Made by a program: the position numbers and the translations under genes. The notes under the pieces are model-generated. The model saw only the letters and a program-made list of their open reading frames with translations. It had not been told where the DNA came from and ran no database searches. This document shows, piece after piece, positions 9,118 through 11,655 of a stretch of DNA of 11,655 bases. Origin of the DNA: Rubrivivax sp. (GTDB lineage Bacteria; Pseudomonadota; Gammaproteobacteria; Burkholderiales; Burkholderiaceae_C); contig JAIXSD010000014.1 in the NCBI GenBank assembly GCA_027484885.1, forward strand, positions 1 to 11,655, read 5' to 3'. Numbering within the stretch: the stretch's first letter is position 1; each line of letters starts with the position of its first letter.

Positions 9118-11655
9118 TCAAATCGCCGCAGCCGCATCGCCAGCATCTGCATCAGCCGGGCGCTGGGCCTCGGGTGCTTGCAGTGGCAGGCTGAGCACGA
9201 AGCAGCAACCGGGCCCGGGCATGGGGTCCAGCGCCAGACTGCCGCCGAGCAGGGAGCTGACGATGTTGTGGCTGATGGACAGGCCCAGGCCGCTGCCGCC
9301 CTGCCCGAACTTGGTGGTGAAAAAAGGCTCGAAGATGCGCCCGGCATGGGCCGGGCTGATGCCCACGCCGTCGTCGCGAAAGCGCAGCTCGGCGCGGCCG
9401 TCTTTCAGCAGCCGGGCGCTCAGGCGCATCAGGCCGCCGCGGCGGGCGCCGAAGCCGTGCAGCATGGCGTTGTTGACCAGATTGCTGAGCACCTGGCCCA
9501 GGGGGCCGGGAAAGCTGTTGAGCAGGATGCCCTGGGGCACGTCCAGCTCCAGCTTGTGGCCTTGCTTGCGGATGCTGGCCTGCAGCGTGGCGGTGACCTG
9601 CTCGCAGAGCACGGCCAGATCGAACAGCCGGCGCTGCTCGGCCGTGCGGTCCACCGCCACCTGCTTGAAGCTGGTGATCAGCTCGGCCGCGGTTTCCAGG
9701 CCCTGCATGATGAGCCGGGCCACCGAGCGGGTTTCGCCCAGATAGGCCTCCAGCTCGCTGCGGCGCAGAGTCTTGCCGGCGGCGGCGCGCTCGATCTCCT
9801 GGGTGCGCTGGTCCAGGGTGCTGGCCATCAGCAGGCTGTTGCCCAGCGGGGTGTTCAGCTCGTGGGCGATGCCGGCCACCAGGGCGCCCAGGGCGGCCAG
9901 TTTCTCCTGCGCCACCAGCTGGCTTTGCGCCTGCTGCAGGCGGCGGTAGGCGATGGCGTTGTCCAGGGCGATGGCGGCAAAGGCATTGAGCGAGCGGAAG
10001 ATCATGCGCTCATGCTCGCCGTAAGCCTGGGCCTGGGGTGACTGCACGGTCACCACGCCCAGCAGGCGCTCCTGGATCAGCAAGGGCGCGAACATGGCGC
10101 TGAGCGTGCGCATGGTGCCGGGCACCTGGCTGGGGTCGCTGCCGTCTTCGGCCAGATGGATGGACAGCTCGCGCCGCTCGCGCGCGCAGCGGGCGGCGTT
10201 GGAGCTGGGGTTGTCCAGGGCAATGTGGTCGGGCGGCAGGGGCTGGCCGTCTTCCAGGCCGAAGACCGAATTGATGCCCTCGCCCTCGTCATCCAGCAAG
10301 TAGATCTCGAAGCCGCGCGCATCGAGCAGGGCCGGGATGTGGCGGCTCAGCGCCGCGAAGATCGAGGCCGTGTCCAGATGGCGCGTGAGCTCCAGGCCGA
10401 TTTGGCCCAGCTTCTCCAGCGTGCTGCTGTTGCGCTGCATCAGGGCGGCGCGCTGGCGCTCGGCCTCGGCCAGCTGTTGCAGATGCTGGGCTTCGGTGCG
10501 CGCGCTCTCGTTGAGGTGATGCAGCTGCAGGGCCTCGACGCGGTCGGCCGAGCTGCGGCTGAGCATGCTGGTGCGGGCGCTGGCGGCCTGCTGGCTGGTC
10601 TCGAAGGCCTCGCGGTAGCGGCCTGTGCCGGCATAGGCCAGGGCCAGGGCCTCCAGCAGCTCGGCGCTGTCCTTGTAGCCGGCGATGGATTTGGCCCGCT
10701 CGCGCGCCAGTTCCAGCAAATGCACGGCCTGCGCCTGCCCTTCGGTGCCCGGTGCTCGCTGGGCGATCTGGGCCAGCACCATGCGCAGCTCCACCTCGGC
10801 CTCGGCGGCGCCGCTGAGCTCGGCCACGGCCAGGTCTTCGCGCGCCATCTGTTCGGCGGCCTCGCCCTGGCCGAGCAAGAGCAGGGCGCGCGCATGGCCG
10901 CGCCGGGCATTGCGTTGCAGATCAAGGTAGCCGCCCGGGTGGCGCTGCAGGGCTTCGAAGTAGTCGAGTGCTTTCTGACCCTCGCCCAGGTCCAGGGCCA
11001 GCAGGCCCTGGTAGCTGAGGCAGACGGCGTAGTTGCGCGAGTCCGGCTGCGGCGCAAAGATCTGCGTGCCCTCGTCGAGCAGGCTGCGCGCCAGCTCCAG
11101 CCGGCCCAGGCGGCGCAGGGTTTCGCCCATCTGCATCAGGCAGCTGCCCAGGCTGGCCGACCAGCCCGAGGCGCGCGCCATCTGCAGGCCGCGCTCCATC
11201 CACTCCAGGGCCGACTCGGGGTCGTTCAGGTCGTTGAAGGCGCTGCCCAGATTGCCGAGGGTGTTGATGGTCTCGCGCACATAGCCTGCGTCTTGCAGCG
11301 GCTGGATCAGGCTGGAGAAACGCCGCACGGCCAGCTTCAGGTCGCGGGCGCGCAGGGCGCGGTAGCCCTGGTAAAGCTCAATCAGCACGGCCGCGCTGAC
11401 ATGCAGGCCACTGAGCTCGCTGGGGAAATGCTGGCCCCAGCGCAGCTCGGCCGCTTCGCGGTTCTGCAGGCCGGCACTGCGCGCCAGGCTGCATTCAAAA
11501 ATCCACTGCCGGGTGCGGTCGCCGGCCTGCTCGGCACGGGCAATGGCCTGCTCCAGGGCGGCGCAGCTGGCGGCCATCTGCCCGCCGCCGCTGTGCAGCA
11601 GGGACTGCAGCCAGGCGACATCGGCACAGGCCAGCCAGTCCTGGGCGGCCTCGGC
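9118..11655 (-). CDS. TPR-GAF sensor histidine kinase (partial: N-terminus beyond right edge)
   Basis: The frame is open to the right edge: 26 codons without a stop precede the first visible ATG (11577), and they look like TPR helix, so the true start lies outside. Numbering from that Met: TPR-type helix pairs to about 335, coiled coil about 340-390, GAF about 395-545, and dimerisation/phosphoacceptor region about 556-640. The ATPase domain runs about 645-800. The phosphoacceptor is H572 in AHELNTPLGN. The N-box is NLVNNAMLHG (699-708), G1 DDGVGI (735-740), F-box FEPFFTT and G2 GGSGLGL. No TM helix or receiver domain is seen, so it is a soluble kinase needing a separate response regulator, which is not in view. 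Alignment with the cyclase at 2050-4926 suggests about 110 residues are missing. The Ada-like repair gene follows after 59 bp. Confidence 0.92.
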   Translation of the reverse strand, partial: AEAAQDWLACADVAWLQSLLHSGGGQMAASCAALEQAIARAEQAGDRTRQWIFECSLARSAGLQNREAAELRWGQHFPSELSGLHVSAAVLIELYQGYRALRARDLKLAVRRFSSLIQPLQDAGYVRETINTLGNLGSAFNDLNDPESALEWMERGLQMARASGWSASLGSCLMQMGETLRRLGRLELARSLLDEGTQIFAPQPDSRNYAVCLSYQGLLALDLGEGQKALDYFEALQRHPGGYLDLQRNARRGHARALLLLGQGEAAEQMAREDLAVAELSGAAEAEVELRMVLAQIAQRAPGTEGQAQAVHLLELARERAKSIAGYKDSAELLEALALAYAGTGRYREAFETSQQAASARTSMLSRSSADRVEALQLHHLNESARTEAQHLQQLAEAERQRAALMQRNSSTLEKLGQIGLELTRHLDTASIFAALSRHIPALLDARGFEIYLLDDEGEGINSVFGLEDGQPLPPDHIALDNPSSNAARCARERRELSIHLAEDGSDPSQVPGTMRTLSAMFAPLLIQERLLGVVTVQSPQAQAYGEHERMIFRSLNAFAAIALDNAIAYRRLQQAQSQLVAQEKLAALGALVAGIAHELNTPLGNSLLMASTLDQRTQEIERAAAGKTLRRSELEAYLGETRSVARLIMQGLETAAELITSFKQVAVDRTAEQRRLFDLAVLCEQVTATLQASIRKQGHKLELDVPQGILLNSFPGPLGQVLSNLVNNAMLHGFGARRGGLMRLSARLLKDGRAELRFRDDGVGISPAHAGRIFEPFFTTKFGQGGSGLGLSISHNIVSSLLGGSLALDPMPGPGCCFVLSLPLQAPEAQRPADADAGDAAAAI

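Noticed and set aside
9178..10041. + strand frames opposite the histidine kinase
   Set aside because: They are shadows of the kinase ATPase and GAF coding sequence, with Gln/Ala/Gly-rich composition and no family motif.

Overview
The window is GC-rich, densely coded DNA with strong G/C bias at third codon positions, gaps of at most about 220 bp, and long spurious antisense frames. The protein set is KatG, Dps, an Ada/Ogt-type repair protein, a PepSY membrane protein and large TPR-GAF signalling proteins. This suggests a beta-proteobacterium of the Burkholderiales, perhaps a Roseateles/Rubrivivax-like lineage. That placement is inferred from composition and protein flavour, not from a marker gene. 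I see no mobile element, CRISPR array, tRNA or rRNA, and no gene-free stretch over 300 bp.

Layout, left to right; all genes are on the minus strand except one. (1) 1-683: two lipoprotein genes in tandem. The downstream one is cut by the left edge; the upstream one has a TTG start and a structured leader. (2) 901-1425: Dps, with a terminator-like hairpin behind it. (3) 1569-4926: a two-gene unit of a 958-aa TPR-GAF-GGDEF diguanylate cyclase followed by a small two-TM protein with a PH-like tail. (4) 5017-7302: catalase-peroxidase katG and, 15 bp behind it, a 38-codon single-TM protein gene with its own Shine-Dalgarno sequence; I found this small gene by reading the sequence. A perfect 11-bp hairpin with a short U-run ends this unit. 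(5) 7303-7456: an AT-richer divergent intergenic region with an OxyR-like half-site. (6) 7457-8206 (+): a two-TM PepSY protein, converging on and overlapping by 15 bp the end of (7) 8192-9058, an AraC-HTH/O6-alkylguanine methyltransferase fusion. (8) 9118-11655: a TPR-GAF histidine kinase, open at the right edge.

The genes read as a stress-response neighbourhood: peroxide removal (KatG), iron storage and DNA protection (Dps), and alkylation repair (Ada-like). Two large cytoplasmic sensors flank the katG/PepSY/repair block. They share a clearly paralogous TPR-coiled-coil-GAF input module, but one ends in a c-di-GMP synthase and the other in a histidine kinase. This pair with swapped outputs, the micro-membrane-protein behind katG and the structured leader of the first complete lipoprotein gene are the most interesting items. 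Functional links between the sensors and the stress enzymes are inferred from proximity only.
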